Positions 15,668-25,147 are shown, numbered from the stretch's first letter. The stretch is DNA of 64,000 bases from Nocardioides sp. zg-1228 (GCF_017086465.1 NZ_CP070961.1:3990876-4054875); one strand, 5' to 3'. Notes: a model not told the origin generated them from the sequence alone. Numbers and translations: made by a program.

Positions 15668-17215
15668 TCACCCCTCCTTCGTGGGCGTCACGGACGACAC
15701 CTCGTTCTCGTTCGCGAGGATCTCCTCGACGTCTTCCTCGGCGCGCCGCAGGAGACGGGTGCGCAGGACGCCCATGACGACCATGGCCACGACGAGCGTC
15801 ACGAGGATGCCGCCGGAGAGCGGCCGGCTGACGAAGATGCCCAGGTCGCCCCCGGACATCAGCAGCGACTGGCGGAAGGCCTGCTCCATGATCGGGCCGA
15901 GCACGAAGGCGAGCACGAGCGGACCCGGTTCGAAGCCGGTCTTCTTCATCAGCCAGCCGAGCACGCCGAAGCCGATGACGACCCACATGTCGAAGACCTC
16001 GTTGTTGACCGAGTAGACGCCGGCCATCGTCACCAGCAGGGTGAACGCCGCAAGGATCCCGGGCCGCACCTGGAGCACGCGGATGAACACCCCGACGAGG
16101 GGGATGTTCAGCAGGAGCAGCATCAGGTTGCCGACGTACATCGACGCGATGACGGCCCAGAATACGTCGGGGTGCTCCTCGATCAGGCGGGGACTCGGCG
16201 TGACCCCCTGGATCAGCAGCGCGCCGTAGATCAGCGCCAGGACGACGTTCGGCGGCAGGCCGAGGGTCAGCAGGGGGATGAACGCCGACGTGGACGACGC
16301 GTTGTTCGCGGTCTCCGGTCCGGCGACGCCCTCGATGGCCCCGCGGCCGAACCTGCTCGGGTCCTTGGCCCGGCGCTTCTCCAGGGCGTACGACGCCATC
16401 GAGGAGATGACTCCGCCGCCGCCGGGCAGGATGCCGATGAAGAAGCCCAGGACGGAGCCGCGAGCGATGGCCCCGCTGGAGTCGCGGAGGTCCTGGCGCT
16501 TGGGCCACACGCCCTTGACCTTCGCCTTCACGGTCTGCGCGGTCTCGGTCTGCTCCAGGGAGTAGAGGATCTCGCTGACGCCGAACAGGCCCATGGCGAT
16601 GGCCACGAAGTCCAGTCCGCTGAGGAGCGAGACCTCACCGAACGTGAAACGGGAGCTGCCTGTGATGGAGTCCGAGCCGACGGTGGCCAGCAGGAGGCCG
16701 AGCGCCGCCATGGCGAGGGCCTTCCACGTCGAGGAGCTGCCCAGGTAGGTGACCAGCGTGATGCCGACGACCGTGAGGGCGACGTACTCCGGCGGCCCGA
16801 ACTTCACGGCCAGCTCGGCCATGGGCTGTGCCAGCAGGGTGAGCCCCACCACGGCGATGGTCCCGCCGATGAACGACCCGATCGCGGCGATCCCGAGAGC
16901 GGGGCCGGCCCGGCCGGCACGCGTCATGGCATACCCGTCGAACGTGGTCACGACCGAGGCCGCCTCGCCGGGGAGCCTGAGCAGGACCGACGTGATGGTC
17001 CCGCCGTACATCGAGCCGTAGTAGATCCCCGCGAGCATCACGATCGCCTGCGTGGGCTCCATCGTGTAGGTCAGCGGGAGGAGCAGCGCGATCGTGGCCG
17101 TGGGCCCGAGCCCCGGCAGGACGCCCACCAGGGTGCCGATCGTGACACCGACGAAGACGAAGAGGAGCGTCTGCGGGTCCATCATCTGCGCGAAGCCGTC
17201 GAGAAGACCGCTCAT
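15668..17215 (-). CDS. tctA: Tripartite tricarboxylate transporter, large permease TctA
   Basis: A 515-residue TctA permease with about 12 membrane segments. Family motifs are [20 protein letters not shown] (about residues 33-52), [28 protein letters not shown] and the second-half repeat [20 protein letters not shown]. Together with TctB and the periplasmic TctC it forms a proton- or sodium-coupled uptake system for carboxylates. TctB ends 3 bp upstream. The substrate is not readable from sequence. Confidence 0.92.
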   Translation of the reverse strand: MSGLLDGFAQMMDPQTLLFVFVGVTIGTLVGVLPGLGPTATIALLLPLTYTMEPTQAIVMLAGIYYGSMYGGTITSVLLRLPGEAASVVTTFDGYAMTRAGRAGPALGIAAIGSFIGGTIAVVGLTLLAQPMAELAVKFGPPEYVALTVVGITLVTYLGSSSTWKALAMAALGLLLATVGSDSITGSSRFTFGEVSLLSGLDFVAIAMGLFGVSEILYSLEQTETAQTVKAKVKGVWPKRQDLRDSSGAIARGSVLGFFIGILPGGGGVISSMASYALEKRRAKDPSRFGRGAIEGVAGPETANNASSTSAFIPLLTLGLPPNVVLALIYGALLIQGVTPSPRLIEEHPDVFWAVIASMYVGNLMLLLLNIPLVGVFIRVLQVRPGILAAFTLLVTMAGVYSVNNEVFDMWVVIGFGVLGWLMKKTGFEPGPLVLAFVLGPIMEQAFRQSLLMSGGDLGIFVSRPLSGGILVTLVVAMVVMGVLRTRLLRRAEEDVEEILANENEVSSVTPTKEG

Positions 17216-17218
17216 GAC

Positions 17219-17755
17219 TCAGCCACCGATCCGTTCGAGCAACACACCGGCGGGGAAGGGCACCCCGAGGAGCCGGTCGAAGATGATCCAGAACACGACG
17301 GCTCCGCCGACCGAGAGCGTGAGCGTCCACCGCCACGACTCCCGGCCGAAGACCCGCAGCCAGACCGCGAGCATCAGGGTGGAGGCGAGCAGGAAGCCGA
17401 GCACCTGGAAGAGGACCACGTAGACGACCAGGCTCCCGAGCATGGCCAGCACCTGCAGGCTGCGCTTCGACCACTTCTCGTAGTCGGCTCGCCGGTCCAC
17501 CAGGACCAGCGCCGCGCAGATGGCGGTGAAGATGACCGCGTTGATCATCGGCCACATCCCCGGACCGGGTCGGGTGACCTCACCGAAGGCGAGCGTCGAG
17601 GCCTGCCAGACCCAGAGCCCGCCCAGGACCGTCAGCAGGAGCGGAGCCAGGCGGTGTGCCTGCTCCCGCCGCCACGAGCGGGGCGAGCGAGCGCCCGCGT
17701 CCGCCCCGGGCGCCGCCGCGGCGGTGTCGCCGGGCGCATCGTCGGACTGGACCAT
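17219..17755 (-). CDS. tctB: Tripartite tricarboxylate transporter, small permease TctB
   Basis: A 178-residue protein with a 35-residue polar N-terminus and four membrane segments (about residues 37-57, 68-86, 103-130 and 145-165), the TctB layout. The ATG at 17755 and a GTG three bases earlier share the ribosome site GGAGG, so the start is uncertain by one codon. It lies between tctC and tctA in the usual order. Confidence 0.85.
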   Translation of the reverse strand: MVQSDDAPGDTAAAAPGADAGARSPRSWRREQAHRLAPLLLTVLGGLWVWQASTLAFGEVTRPGPGMWPMINAVIFTAICAALVLVDRRADYEKWSKRSLQVLAMLGSLVVYVVLFQVLGFLLASTLMLAVWLRVFGRESWRWTLTLSVGGAVVFWIIFDRLLGVPFPAGVLLERIGG

Positions 17756-17818
17756 CACCTGCTCCCTCCCAGGGGCACGGCTGGGTGAGGTCCGCCCTCA
17801 CCCAGCCGGGCTCTGTGC

Positions 17819-18796
17819 TCAGTTGTCGATCAGCGCTTCGTAGATCGCGCGGCGCTCGCCCAGCTGCTCGGTCACGGCCTCGGACCCGACGAACTCGTCC
17901 GGGACGTTGTCCGCACCGAGGAACTCCTGGACGGCCTCGTCCTCCAGCGCGACCTCGAGGGCATCCTCGAGAGCCGCCAGGACGTCCTCGTCGAGCCCGG
18001 CGGGCGCGGTGAGGCCGATCAGGGTGCCCGAGACCGTGAGGTCCTCGAAGCCGGACTCCTTCAGCGTCGGCACGTCGGGCAGCCAGGTGACCCGCTCGGG
18101 CTCACCGACCGCCAGCGGCGTCAGGTCGCCGGCCTCGATCTGGGTCACCACGTCCTGCGAGGCGTTGAGCGCGATGGCGTCGACGTTGTCGCCGCGCAGC
18201 GCGGCCACGACCTCGGCGTTGGAGTCGAACGGGACCGGCGTGAACTCGACGCCGTAGTCCTCGGCCATGCGGGCGAGCTCGTAGCCCTGCGGCGTGGTCG
18301 CTCCCGGAACGCCGATCGAGATGTCGCCGGGCGCGTCCTTCGCGGCGGCGACGAGGTCGTCGATCGAGGAGTAGTCCGAGTCGGGCATGGCCAGGAAGAC
18401 GACGGGCTGGGTGAGCATGAGGCCGACGTTGTCGAAGTCCTCCTCGCTGTAGCCGAGGTCGCTGACCAGCGGGGTGACGACCATCGTCCCGGTCGTGTAG
18501 AGCCCGATGGTGTGCCCGTCGGGGTCGGCGTTCTGGACGTGCTGCATGCCGATGGCGCCCGATCCGCCGGGACGGTTCTCGACCACGATGTCCTCGCCCA
18601 GCTCCTTGGACATCGCCTCCGCCACGGTGCGCGTGATCGAGTCGGTGTTGCCGCCCGCGTCGTACGGGACGACCCAGGTGATCTCCTTGCTGGGGAAGTC
18701 GGCGGACGCGTCGTCGCCCCCCGTGCCTCCGCAGGCAGCGAGGGCGAGGGCGAGTGACGGTGCGAGAGCGAGCGAAGTGATCCTGACGCGGTTCAT
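17819..18796 (-). CDS. tctC: Tripartite tricarboxylate transporter substrate-binding lipoprotein TctC
   Basis: A 325-residue Bug-type solute receptor. A lipoprotein signal ends in LALAACGG (Cys about residue 22). The mature protein has the family's ligand loops: VVPYDAGGNTDSITRTVAEAM, VVENRPGGSGAIGMQHV and DISIGVPGATTPQGYELARM. It is the first gene of the operon, with GGGAGG 6 nt before the ATG. The promoter at 18863-18891 should drive tctCBA and the downstream catabolic genes together. Confidence 0.92.
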   Translation of the reverse strand: MNRVRITSLALAPSLALALAACGGTGGDDASADFPSKEITWVVPYDAGGNTDSITRTVAEAMSKELGEDIVVENRPGGSGAIGMQHVQNADPDGHTIGLYTTGTMVVTPLVSDLGYSEEDFDNVGLMLTQPVVFLAMPDSDYSSIDDLVAAAKDAPGDISIGVPGATTPQGYELARMAEDYGVEFTPVPFDSNAEVVAALRGDNVDAIALNASQDVVTQIEAGDLTPLAVGEPERVTWLPDVPTLKESGFEDLTVSGTLIGLTAPAGLDEDVLAALEDALEVALEDEAVQEFLGADNVPDEFVGSEAVTEQLGERRAIYEALIDN

Positions 18797-18862
18797 GGGT
18801 GCCTCCCTGGGGCTGTGAGCGGCGCGGGCCGATCGTCTGGAGCGGCGCGAGCGACGGACGTC

Positions 18863-18894
18863 ACACTATGCCATCTATGCATTCATTGCCATCT
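18863..18894 (-). promoter_or_regulatory. Promoter and probable operator of the tctCBA-catabolic operon
   Basis: On the minus strand TGGCAA (18886-18891) and TAGTGT (18863-18868) are 17 bp apart, a plausible sigma-A promoter with the start near 18856. The 8-bp sequence TGCCATCT is repeated at 18869-18876 and 18887-18894, overlapping the spacer and -35 box. This is the most A+T-rich spot of the region. It is a candidate site for the GntR regulator encoded at the end of the operon. Confidence 0.5.
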
Positions 18895-18899
18895 TTTCT

Positions 18900-19310
18900 T
18901 TCGGGCGAGATTCCGCCCGCCCGACGACCCGTCGAGCCACCCTCCCGTCGCGGCCGCAGGGACATGGGATCGGGCCCGGCCTCCGGATCCGCGGACGGGG
19001 CCGGTCACAGGTCGCGACGGGGACTCAGAGCGCGGACGTGGGGGATTCCACGCAATCCGGGTCGAGACACCCGTCGAGACGGGCGGCAGGGACTACGCGC
19101 GGTGGCCGGCGTGCATGGGCACGGGCGCCCCAGAGCGCGACACGGCCGCGCTCCCGATGACGCGACGGAGAGCGGGCGGCGACCCGACGTGGGCGTTCGC
19201 GGCCGCTACGCCGACCGCGGAGGAACCTCCGTGACGTGGGACGCGCGCATGGGACGGGGCCGGTCGATGGTGACCGTCCGCGCCCGGTGACACCATCGTC
19301 GGCGCCTGCA
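18900..19310. other. Intergenic stretch upstream of tctC and downstream of dnaB
   Basis: About 410 bp without a supported gene. Overlapping frames on both strands lack codon bias, ribosome sites and family motifs. No hairpin with a long perfect stem was seen. It may hold further control sequence for the tct operon. Confidence 0.5.
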
Positions 19311-20714
19311 TCAGCCCTGGGCCATGTCCACGAAGCGGGAGTAGTGGCCCTGGAACGCGACGGTGAGGTCGCGGGTGGGGCCGTTGCGGTGCTTGGCCAC
19401 GATGAGGTCGGCCTCGCCGGGGCGGGTCGACTCCTTCTCGTAGACGTCGTCGCGGTGGAGCAGGATGACCATGTCGGCGTCCTGCTCCAGCGAGCCCGAC
19501 TCACGCAGGTCGCTCATCATCGGGCGCTTGTCACCACGCTGCTCGGGGCCACGGTTGAGCTGGGACAGCGCGATGATCGGCAGCTCGAGCTCCTTGGCGA
19601 GGAGCTTGATGTTGCGGGAGAACTCCGAGACCTCGAGCTGGCGCGACTCGACCTTCTTGCCCGAGCTCATCAGCTGCATGTAGTCGATCACGATCAGCTT
19701 GAGGTCGTGGCGCTGCTTGAGCCGACGCGCCTTGGCCCGGATCTCCATCATCGTCATGTTGGGGCTGTCGTCGATGAACATCGGCGCACCGGAGACCTGG
19801 CCCATCTTGCGGGCGAGCTTCTCCCAGTCGTCGTCGCGCATCGTGCCGTTGCGGATGTGGTTGAGCGGCACCTTCGCCTCCGCTGAGAGCAGGCGCATCA
19901 TGATCTCCGAGCGCGTCATCTCGAGGCTGAAGAAGCAGCTGGTCAGGTTGTTGTGGATCGACGCGGCACGGCAGAAGTCGAGGGCCAGGGTCGACTTGCC
20001 CATGGCCGGGCGGGCCGCGACGATGATCATCTGGCCGGAGTGCAGGCCGTTGGTCAGGTCGTCGAGGTCGGCGAAGCCGGTGGGCACGCCGTAGAGGCCG
20101 GCCTCGCGGTTGCCGATGGCCTCGATCTCGTCGAGGACGCCGCTCATGATGTCGCTCAGCGGGGCGTAGTCGACGCTCGCCCGGCGGTCGGTGACCTTGT
20201 AGACCTCGGCCTGCGCGTGGTCCACGACGTCGTCGATCTCCCCCTCGCCGGCGTAGCCCAGGGCGGCGATGCGGGTGCCGGCCTCGACCAGGCGGCGCAG
20301 GATCGCCTTGTCGCGCACGATCTCGGCGTAGTAGCCGGCGTTGGCCGCGATCGGCACGTTGGCCGACAAGGTGTGGAGGTAGGGGGCGCCGCCGATGCGC
20401 TGCAGCTCGCCGCGCTTGACCAGCTCGGCCGCCACGGTGATCGGGTCGGCCGGCTCGCCGCGGCCGTAGAGGTCGATGATCGCGTCGTGGATCACCTCGT
20501 GGGCGGGGCGGTAGTAGTCGACGCCCTTGATCACGTCGACGACGTCGGCGATGGCGTCCTTGGACAGCAGCATCGAGCCGAGGACGCTCTGCTCGGCGGC
20601 GTTGTCCTGCGGGGGCGTCCGGTTGCCCGGCGAGCGGGGCGAGGCGCCCGGCTCGTAGGCCGCCGGGCCGTCGCCCCAGGCCTCGTCCGTGTCCCCCTCG
20701 AAGGTGACGCTCAC
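19311..20714 (-). CDS. dnaB: Replicative DNA helicase DnaB
   Basis: A DnaB helicase of about 467 residues. The N-terminal domain contains PQDNAAEQSVLGSMLLSKDAIADV. The RecA-like motor has Walker A ARPAMGKST, FFSLEMTRSEIMMRLLSAEA, Walker B LIVIDYMQLM and SDLRESGSLEQDADMVILLHR. No intein interrupts it, unlike some mycobacterial dnaB genes. I prefer the GTG at 20714 because GGAGG lies 8 nt upstream; an ATG at 20729 would add five residues with no clear site. The promoter region upstream carries DnaA-box-like sequences. Confidence 0.95.
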   Translation of the reverse strand: MSVTFEGDTDEAWGDGPAAYEPGASPRSPGNRTPPQDNAAEQSVLGSMLLSKDAIADVVDVIKGVDYYRPAHEVIHDAIIDLYGRGEPADPITVAAELVKRGELQRIGGAPYLHTLSANVPIAANAGYYAEIVRDKAILRRLVEAGTRIAALGYAGEGEIDDVVDHAQAEVYKVTDRRASVDYAPLSDIMSGVLDEIEAIGNREAGLYGVPTGFADLDDLTNGLHSGQMIIVAARPAMGKSTLALDFCRAASIHNNLTSCFFSLEMTRSEIMMRLLSAEAKVPLNHIRNGTMRDDDWEKLARKMGQVSGAPMFIDDSPNMTMMEIRAKARRLKQRHDLKLIVIDYMQLMSSGKKVESRQLEVSEFSRNIKLLAKELELPIIALSQLNRGPEQRGDKRPMMSDLRESGSLEQDADMVILLHRDDVYEKESTRPGEADLIVAKHRNGPTRDLTVAFQGHYSRFVDMAQG

Positions 20715-20890
20715 CGGTGCTCCCTCCATCTCGCTCGGGTCCGCCGACCATGACGGTAGGGACGACCTCCGACATCGACGACCTCGTCGCCGAGGGCGCG
20801 CTCGCCCCCGGGTCCACCAGTCGTCTCCTCACTGGCCCGCGCAGGACCGTACGTCCTCACGGCGTCCCGGGGGAAGCCGACGACGCCGAG

Positions 20891-20913
20891 TTATCCACAG
20901 GGCATGTGGACAA
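20891..20913. promoter_or_regulatory. Inverted pair of perfect DnaA boxes upstream of dnaB
   Basis: TTATCCACA (20891-20899) matches the general DnaA box exactly. Five bases later TGTGGACAA (20905-20913) is the reverse complement of TTGTCCACA, the preferred Streptomyces DnaA box. They lie about 180 bp before the dnaB start. A third box-like sequence, TCATCCACA, is at 21139-21147. Confidence 0.6.
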
Positions 20914-21236
20914 GCTGAGCAACGCCGTGGACGACACGCGTGAGCACGCGGGCGGCCAGTGGAACAGGCTGTGGAGACAGGTGGAGAATCAGCCCCGCTC
21001 AGCGCGCTGACCTGCACCGATGGGCCCCACACCCTGTGGAGGGAAAATATGTTGCCGTCGGGACCGTTCATCTGTCCGCCATCTGGAAGATGCCCGCCGG
21101 CCCGGTCGTCCCCCTACCCCGACGACCGCCTCCGGCCGTCATCCACACGGCCATGCACAGGTAGTCCCAATGGACTATGGACGACGCGACCGCGAGGTGC
21201 CCGGGTCCCCGCCCCGCCACCGCGCCGGGAGGTTCC

Positions 21237-21242
21237 TAGGCT
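21237..21242 (+). promoter_or_regulatory. -10 box of a probable leaderless transcript (MATE gene)
   Basis: TAGGCT ends 6 nt before the GTG start, and no Shine-Dalgarno sequence precedes the GTG. The spacing puts the transcription start at or next to the start codon. Confidence 0.55.
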
Positions 21243-21248
21243 GGGTCC

Positions 21249-22691
21249 GTGACGGCCCGCCCCCCGGAGTCAGCCCCGGACCCAGCCCCGGGGTCGACCA
21301 CCCACCCCACCCCCGGGTCGGATCCCGGCGCGGCACCGGAGACGGCCCCGGAGACCGCCCGGGAGACCGCCCGCAGGACCGACCGGGAGATCCTGCGACT
21401 CGCTGTCCCCGCCTTCCTCGCGCTCGTGGCCGAGCCGATGTTCCTGCTCTCCGACGCCGCGATCGTGGGACACCTCGGCACCCCCGAGCTCGCCGGGCTC
21501 GGCGTCGCGGCGGTGGTCCTGCAGACGGTCGTCGGGCTGTGCGTCTTCCTCGCCTACGGCACGACCGCGAGCGTCGCGCGCCACCTCGGGGCCGGCGACC
21601 TCCGTGCCGCCCTCGCCCAGGGGGTCGACGGGATCTGGCTCGCGGTGCTGATCGGGGTGCTCGCCACCGTCGGGGGCGTCGCGCTCACCCCGGCCCTCGT
21701 GGGCGCCTTCGACACCGGCGCCGAGGTGGCCGGGCACGCCGAGACCTACCTGCGCATCGCCTTCCTCGGCACCACGCCGCTGCTGGTGATGCTGGCCGCG
21801 ACCGGGGTGCTCCGCGGCCTGCAGGACACGCGTACGCCCCTGCTCGTCGCCGTCGTCGGCAACGGGCTCAACATCGTCCTCAACCTCGTCCTCGTCTACG
21901 GCCTCGACCTCGGCATCGCCGGGTCGGCGATCGGCTCGGTGCTCGCGCAGGTGCTCAGCGCGGCGTGGTTCCTGGTCGTCGTCGTCCGCGCCGCCCGCGA
22001 GCACGAGGCGCCCCTGGCCCCCGACCGCGCCGGCATCCTCGCGGCCGCGCACGCCGCCGTCGCGCTGGTCGTCCGCACCCTGGCGCTGCGGGCGTGCCTG
22101 CTCGTCGGCACCTACGCGGTCACGCGGGTGGGCACCGGGGCGGGCGACGTCAACGTCGCCACCCACCAGATCGCCATCACGCTGTGGACCTTCCTCGCCT
22201 TCGGCCTCGACGCCATCGCGATCGCGGCCCAGGCCCTCACCGGCCGGGCACTCGGCAGCGGCGACGTCGAGAGCACCCGCCGCCTCACCCGGCGCATGGT
22301 GCGGTGGGGCTGGGGCAGCGGCGTCGTCGCCGGGCTGGCGCTCGCGGCGCTCGCCCCGTTCGTCGGCGTCCTCTTCACCCCCGACCCGGCGGTGCGCGAC
22401 CTGCTGGTGCCCGTGCTGCTCGTGGCGGCGCTCGGCCAGCCGGTCGCGGGCGTGGTCTTCGTCCTCGACGGCGTCCTGATCGGGGCCGGCGACGGCGCCT
22501 ACCTCGCGTGGGCCGGCCTGGTGGTGCTGGCGGCGTACGCCCCCGCGGCGCTGTGGGCGGCCACCCTCCCCCACGGCCTGGTCGCCGTCTGGGTGGCGAT
22601 GACGGTCGTGTTCATGGGCGCGCGCGGGCTGCTGCTCGGCTGGCGGGCCCGCGGCGACCACTGGCTCGTCACCGGCGCCGCCGCCCGCTGA
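21249..22691 (+). CDS. MATE-family efflux transporter
   Basis: A 480-residue MATE antiporter with about 12 membrane segments in two halves. Motifs are AVPAFLALVAEPMFLLSDAAIVGHLG (in the first half) and GVLRGLQDTRTPLLVAVVGNGLN. The N-terminal 45 residues are an unusual Pro/Thr/Glu-rich tail. In Streptomyces a MATE gene also sits between rplI and dnaB, so the location is ancestral. It should exchange cationic or lipophilic compounds for protons or sodium; the substrate is unknown. Confidence 0.88.
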   Translation: MTARPPESAPDPAPGSTTHPTPGSDPGAAPETAPETARETARRTDREILRLAVPAFLALVAEPMFLLSDAAIVGHLGTPELAGLGVAAVVLQTVVGLCVFLAYGTTASVARHLGAGDLRAALAQGVDGIWLAVLIGVLATVGGVALTPALVGAFDTGAEVAGHAETYLRIAFLGTTPLLVMLAATGVLRGLQDTRTPLLVAVVGNGLNIVLNLVLVYGLDLGIAGSAIGSVLAQVLSAAWFLVVVVRAAREHEAPLAPDRAGILAAAHAAVALVVRTLALRACLLVGTYAVTRVGTGAGDVNVATHQIAITLWTFLAFGLDAIAIAAQALTGRALGSGDVESTRRLTRRMVRWGWGSGVVAGLALAALAPFVGVLFTPDPAVRDLLVPVLLVAALGQPVAGVVFVLDGVLIGAGDGAYLAWAGLVVLAAYAPAALWAATLPHGLVAVWVAMTVVFMGARGLLLGWRARGDHWLVTGAAAR

Positions 22692-22808
22692 GGGCCGGCG
22701 ACCCCGGCGGACGACCTCCGCCCCGGGCCTCCGAGACCGCCTCCACCTTCCCCCGGTGACGTCTGGGGTCACGCGGAACACTCCCAGCGGGTCGCCCGTC
22801 ACACCGCC

Positions 22809-23228
22809 ATGACAACCGCGCCCCGACGCCTCACCCTGCTCGCGGCGGCCTGGGTCCTCACCGCGTGCGGGACGCCGGGCGGATCGCCCGATCCCGAGCA
22901 GACAGCCGTGGACCCGGCCCCCTCGGCCAGCCCTTCGTCCTCCCCCTCGTCCTCCCCCTCGTCCTCCCTGCCGGCCGGGGCGGCCGTCACGCACGCGGTC
23001 GCCGACCTCGCCGCCTCCCTCGGCGTCGACCCCGACACGGTCGAGGTGGTCGCGGTCGAGGGCGTGACGTGGCGAGACGGCAGTCGCGGCTGCGCCGAGC
23101 CCGAGATGGCCTACACGCAGGCGGTGGTCGAGGGCTCACGCATCACGCTGCGCGTCGGCTCCCGGACCTACGCCTACCACGCAGGCACGAGCGGACGCCC
23201 CACGCGTTGCGACCACCCCACGCAGTGA
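22809..23228 (+). CDS. Small secreted lipoprotein of unknown function
   Basis: A 139-residue protein. The signal peptide ends in a lipobox, LTAC, with the acylated Cys near residue 20. A Ser/Pro linker follows, built from a 12-nt repeat (SSPSSSPSSS). The folded part (about residues 58-139) contains VEVVAVEGVTWRDGSRGC and RVGSRTYAYHAGTSG and has two further Cys that may form a disulfide. Similar small lipoproteins are common in this group, but I know no function. The only ribosome-site candidate is weak. Confidence 0.75.
   Translation: MTTAPRRLTLLAAAWVLTACGTPGGSPDPEQTAVDPAPSASPSSSPSSSPSSSLPAGAAVTHAVADLAASLGVDPDTVEVVAVEGVTWRDGSRGCAEPEMAYTQAVVEGSRITLRVGSRTYAYHAGTSGRPTRCDHPTQ
22936..22971 (+). 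repeat. 12-nt tandem repeat encoding a Ser/Pro linker
   Basis: Three copies of a unit close to TCGTCCTCCCCC encode SSP repeats between the lipobox and the folded domain of the lipoprotein. Copy number is likely to vary by slippage. Confidence 0.7.
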
Positions 23229-23263
23229 CCCACCGCGCCCCGCGTCGCCCGGGTCGCGGACGC

Positions 23264-23303
23264 ACCACGGCCCGCCACCCCCGAAGGGGCGGCGGGCCGT
23301 GGT
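23264..23303. terminator. Bidirectional terminator between the lipoprotein gene and rplI
   Basis: A 13-bp perfect stem (ACCACGGCCCGCC at 23264-23276 with its complement at 23291-23303) encloses a second CCCC-GAA-GGGG stem. The genes on both sides converge on it. There is no T-tract, as is common in this group. Confidence 0.75.
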
Positions 23304-23319
23304 CGTGTCGTGCGCCGGG

Positions 23320-23766
23320 TCAGGCGGGAACGACGTTGAGGGCCACCGCGGCGGACACCTCGTCGTGCAGCTTGACCGACACCTCGTGGGCGCCGAGCGA
23401 CTTGATCGGGTTGGCCACCACGATGGTGCGGCGGTCGACCTTCTCGCCCGAGACGGCCGTGATCGCGTCGGCGATCTCGGTGGTGGTGACGGCGCCGAAC
23501 AGGCGGCCACCCTCACCGGAGCGGACCTTCACGTTGACCGCGTTGGCCTCGAGCTTGGCCTTGACGTCCTTGGCGTGGTCCTCGTCGCGCACCGCGCGGG
23601 CGGTGCGGGCGGCCTTGATCGACTCGATGGTCTTCTCACCACCGCGGGTCCAGCGGATGCCGAGACCACGGGGCACGAGGTAGTTGCGGCCGTAGCCGTC
23701 CTTGACCTCGACCACGTCGCCGGGAGCGCCGAGTCCGTCGACCTCCTGGGTCAGGATGAGCTTCAT
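23320..23766 (-). CDS. rplI: 50S ribosomal protein L9
   Basis: A 148-residue L9. It begins [34 protein letters not shown], the conserved N-terminal rRNA-binding domain, followed by the long connecting helix and the C-terminal domain with [11 protein letters not shown]. It is the last gene of the rpsF-ssb-rpsR-rplI operon, 14 bp after rpsR. Confidence 0.97.
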   Translation of the reverse strand: MKLILTQEVDGLGAPGDVVEVKDGYGRNYLVPRGLGIRWTRGGEKTIESIKAARTARAVRDEDHAKDVKAKLEANAVNVKVRSGEGGRLFGAVTTTEIADAITAVSGEKVDRRTIVVANPIKSLGAHEVSVKLHDEVSAAVALNVVPA

Positions 23767-23780
23767 GATCCGTGCTCCTC

Positions 23781-24017
23781 TCAGCGACCGGTGGACGTGT
23801 AGGGCAGCAGGGCGAGCTCGCGCGCGTTCTTGACGGCGATGGCCACGTCGCGCTGGTGCTGGACGCAGTTGCCGGTCACGCGGCGGGCGCGGATCTTGCC
23901 GCGGTCGGAGATGAACTTGCGGAGCAGCGTGGTGTCCTTGTAGTCGACACCGGTCGCCTTCTCCTTGCAGAACTGGCAGACCTTCTTCTTGGGCTTGCGC
24001 AGAATTGCCTTGGCCAT
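23781..24017 (-). CDS. rpsR: 30S ribosomal protein S18
   Basis: A 78-residue S18, [20 protein letters not shown] onward, with CxxC near the N-terminus. That pair marks the zinc-binding (C+) form, so growth under zinc limitation may depend on a second, Cys-free copy elsewhere. The ATG at 24017 is chosen because the family starts with this sequence. Confidence 0.96.
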   Translation of the reverse strand: MAKAILRKPKKKVCQFCKEKATGVDYKDTTLLRKFISDRGKIRARRVTGNCVQHQRDVAIAVKNARELALLPYTSTGR

Positions 24018-24111
24018 TGTGGTGCTCCCTTTCAGTGAGCCCGGCCCTGAAGGCAATCAGGGACGGAATGGAATGTGAACGTGGTGCAGGTGGTCCGGAT
24101 CAGGAACCGGT

Positions 24112-24732
24112 TCAGAACGGGGGCTCGTCGTTGCCGCCGCTGACCCCGGGCGTGGCCCACGGGTCCTTGGGCGGAGCGGACTGACCACCCTGGGGCTGGC
24201 CACCCTGGGGCTGCCCGCCCTGGGGCTGGCCGCCCCAACCGCCGCCGCCCTGGGCGGGCGCCGGGGTGGACCACGGGTCGTCGGCCGGCGCGGACTGCTG
24301 CCCGCCACCACCCGAGTAGCCGCCGCCGCCACCGCCGCCGCCGGAGTAGCCGCCACCGCCGCCCTGTCGCGTCGTCTTGGTGACCTTGGCCGATGCACTG
24401 CGCAGTGACGGACCGACCTCCTCGACGTCGATCTCGAAGACGGTGCGCTTCTCACCCTCGCGGGTCTCGTACTGACGGGACTTGAGGCGACCCTGGACGA
24501 TCACACGCATGCCCCGCTGGAGGGACTCGGCGACGTTCTCCGCGGCCTGGCGCCAGACCGCGCAGGAGAGGAACAGCGTGTCGCCGTCCTTCCACTCGTT
24601 GGTCTGGCGGTCGAAGGTGCGCGGCGTCGACGCGATCCGGAAGTTGGCCACGGGGGCCCCCGAGGGGGTGAACCGCAGCTCCGGGTCGTCGACGAGGTTG
24701 CCGATCACGGTGATGGTGGTCTCGCCTGCCAT
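24112..24732 (-). CDS. ssb: Single-stranded DNA-binding protein
   Basis: A 206-residue SSB. The OB fold (about residues 1-112) starts [21 protein letters not shown]. The disordered tail is rich in Gly with four GGQPQ-type repeats and ends NDEPPF, the acidic tip that recruits replication and repair proteins. GGAGA precedes the ATG. Its place between rpsF and rpsR is universal in actinobacteria. Confidence 0.96.
   Translation of the reverse strand: MAGETTITVIGNLVDDPELRFTPSGAPVANFRIASTPRTFDRQTNEWKDGDTLFLSCAVWRQAAENVAESLQRGMRVIVQGRLKSRQYETREGEKRTVFEIDVEEVGPSLRSASAKVTKTTRQGGGGGYSGGGGGGGGYSGGGGQQSAPADDPWSTPAPAQGGGGWGGQPQGGQPQGGQPQGGQSAPPKDPWATPGVSGGNDEPPF
24185..24230 (-). repeat. 15-nt tandem repeats in the ssb tail
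   Basis: Three nearly exact 15-nt units encode GGQPQ repeats in the flexible SSB linker. They are in frame, so copy-number changes would alter linker length only. Confidence 0.7.
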
Positions 24733-24856
24733 GTCAGGTCTCCTCAGAAAGTCCTGCTGCTGTGCCGGTTGATCCGGGTGCTCCCGGTGCTGCGCCCATC
24801 AAACAGGCACTCACCGACAGCGGGAAGGGTCTATCCACAGACGCCCGTCGGGGCGA

Positions 24857-25147
24857 TCAGTGGGCGTCGGGACGCATGACCTTCGTGCGCAGGATCGACT
24901 CGTTCAGCGTGAGCTGGCGGTCGAACTCCTTGACCGTCGCGGGCTCGGCCGTCAGCGTGATGACGGCGTAGATGCCCTCGGCGTTCTTCTTGATCTCGTA
25001 CGCCATCCGGCGACGACCCCACACGTCGAGCGACTCGATCGAGCCACCGTCCTTGCGGATCACGTTGAGGTACTTGTCGAGCGACGGCTCGATGGTGCGC
25101 TCGTCGAGACTCGGGTCGAGGATGACCATCACTTCATAGGCACGCAT
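24857..25147 (-). CDS. rpsF: 30S ribosomal protein S6
   Basis: A 96-residue S6 beginning [20 protein letters not shown], with [19 protein letters not shown] in the middle. The ATG at 25147 follows GGAGG. It is the first gene of the rpsF-ssb-rpsR-rplI operon; 124 bp separate it from ssb. Confidence 0.96.
   Translation of the reverse strand: MRAYEVMVILDPSLDERTIEPSLDKYLNVIRKDGGSIESLDVWGRRRMAYEIKKNAEGIYAVITLTAEPATVKEFDRQLTLNESILRTKVMRPDAH

Noticed and set aside
24820..24842. TATCCACAG between ssb and rpsF as a DnaA box
   Set aside because: A single one-mismatch copy in a short spacer of an operon; no cluster and no adjacent promoter.
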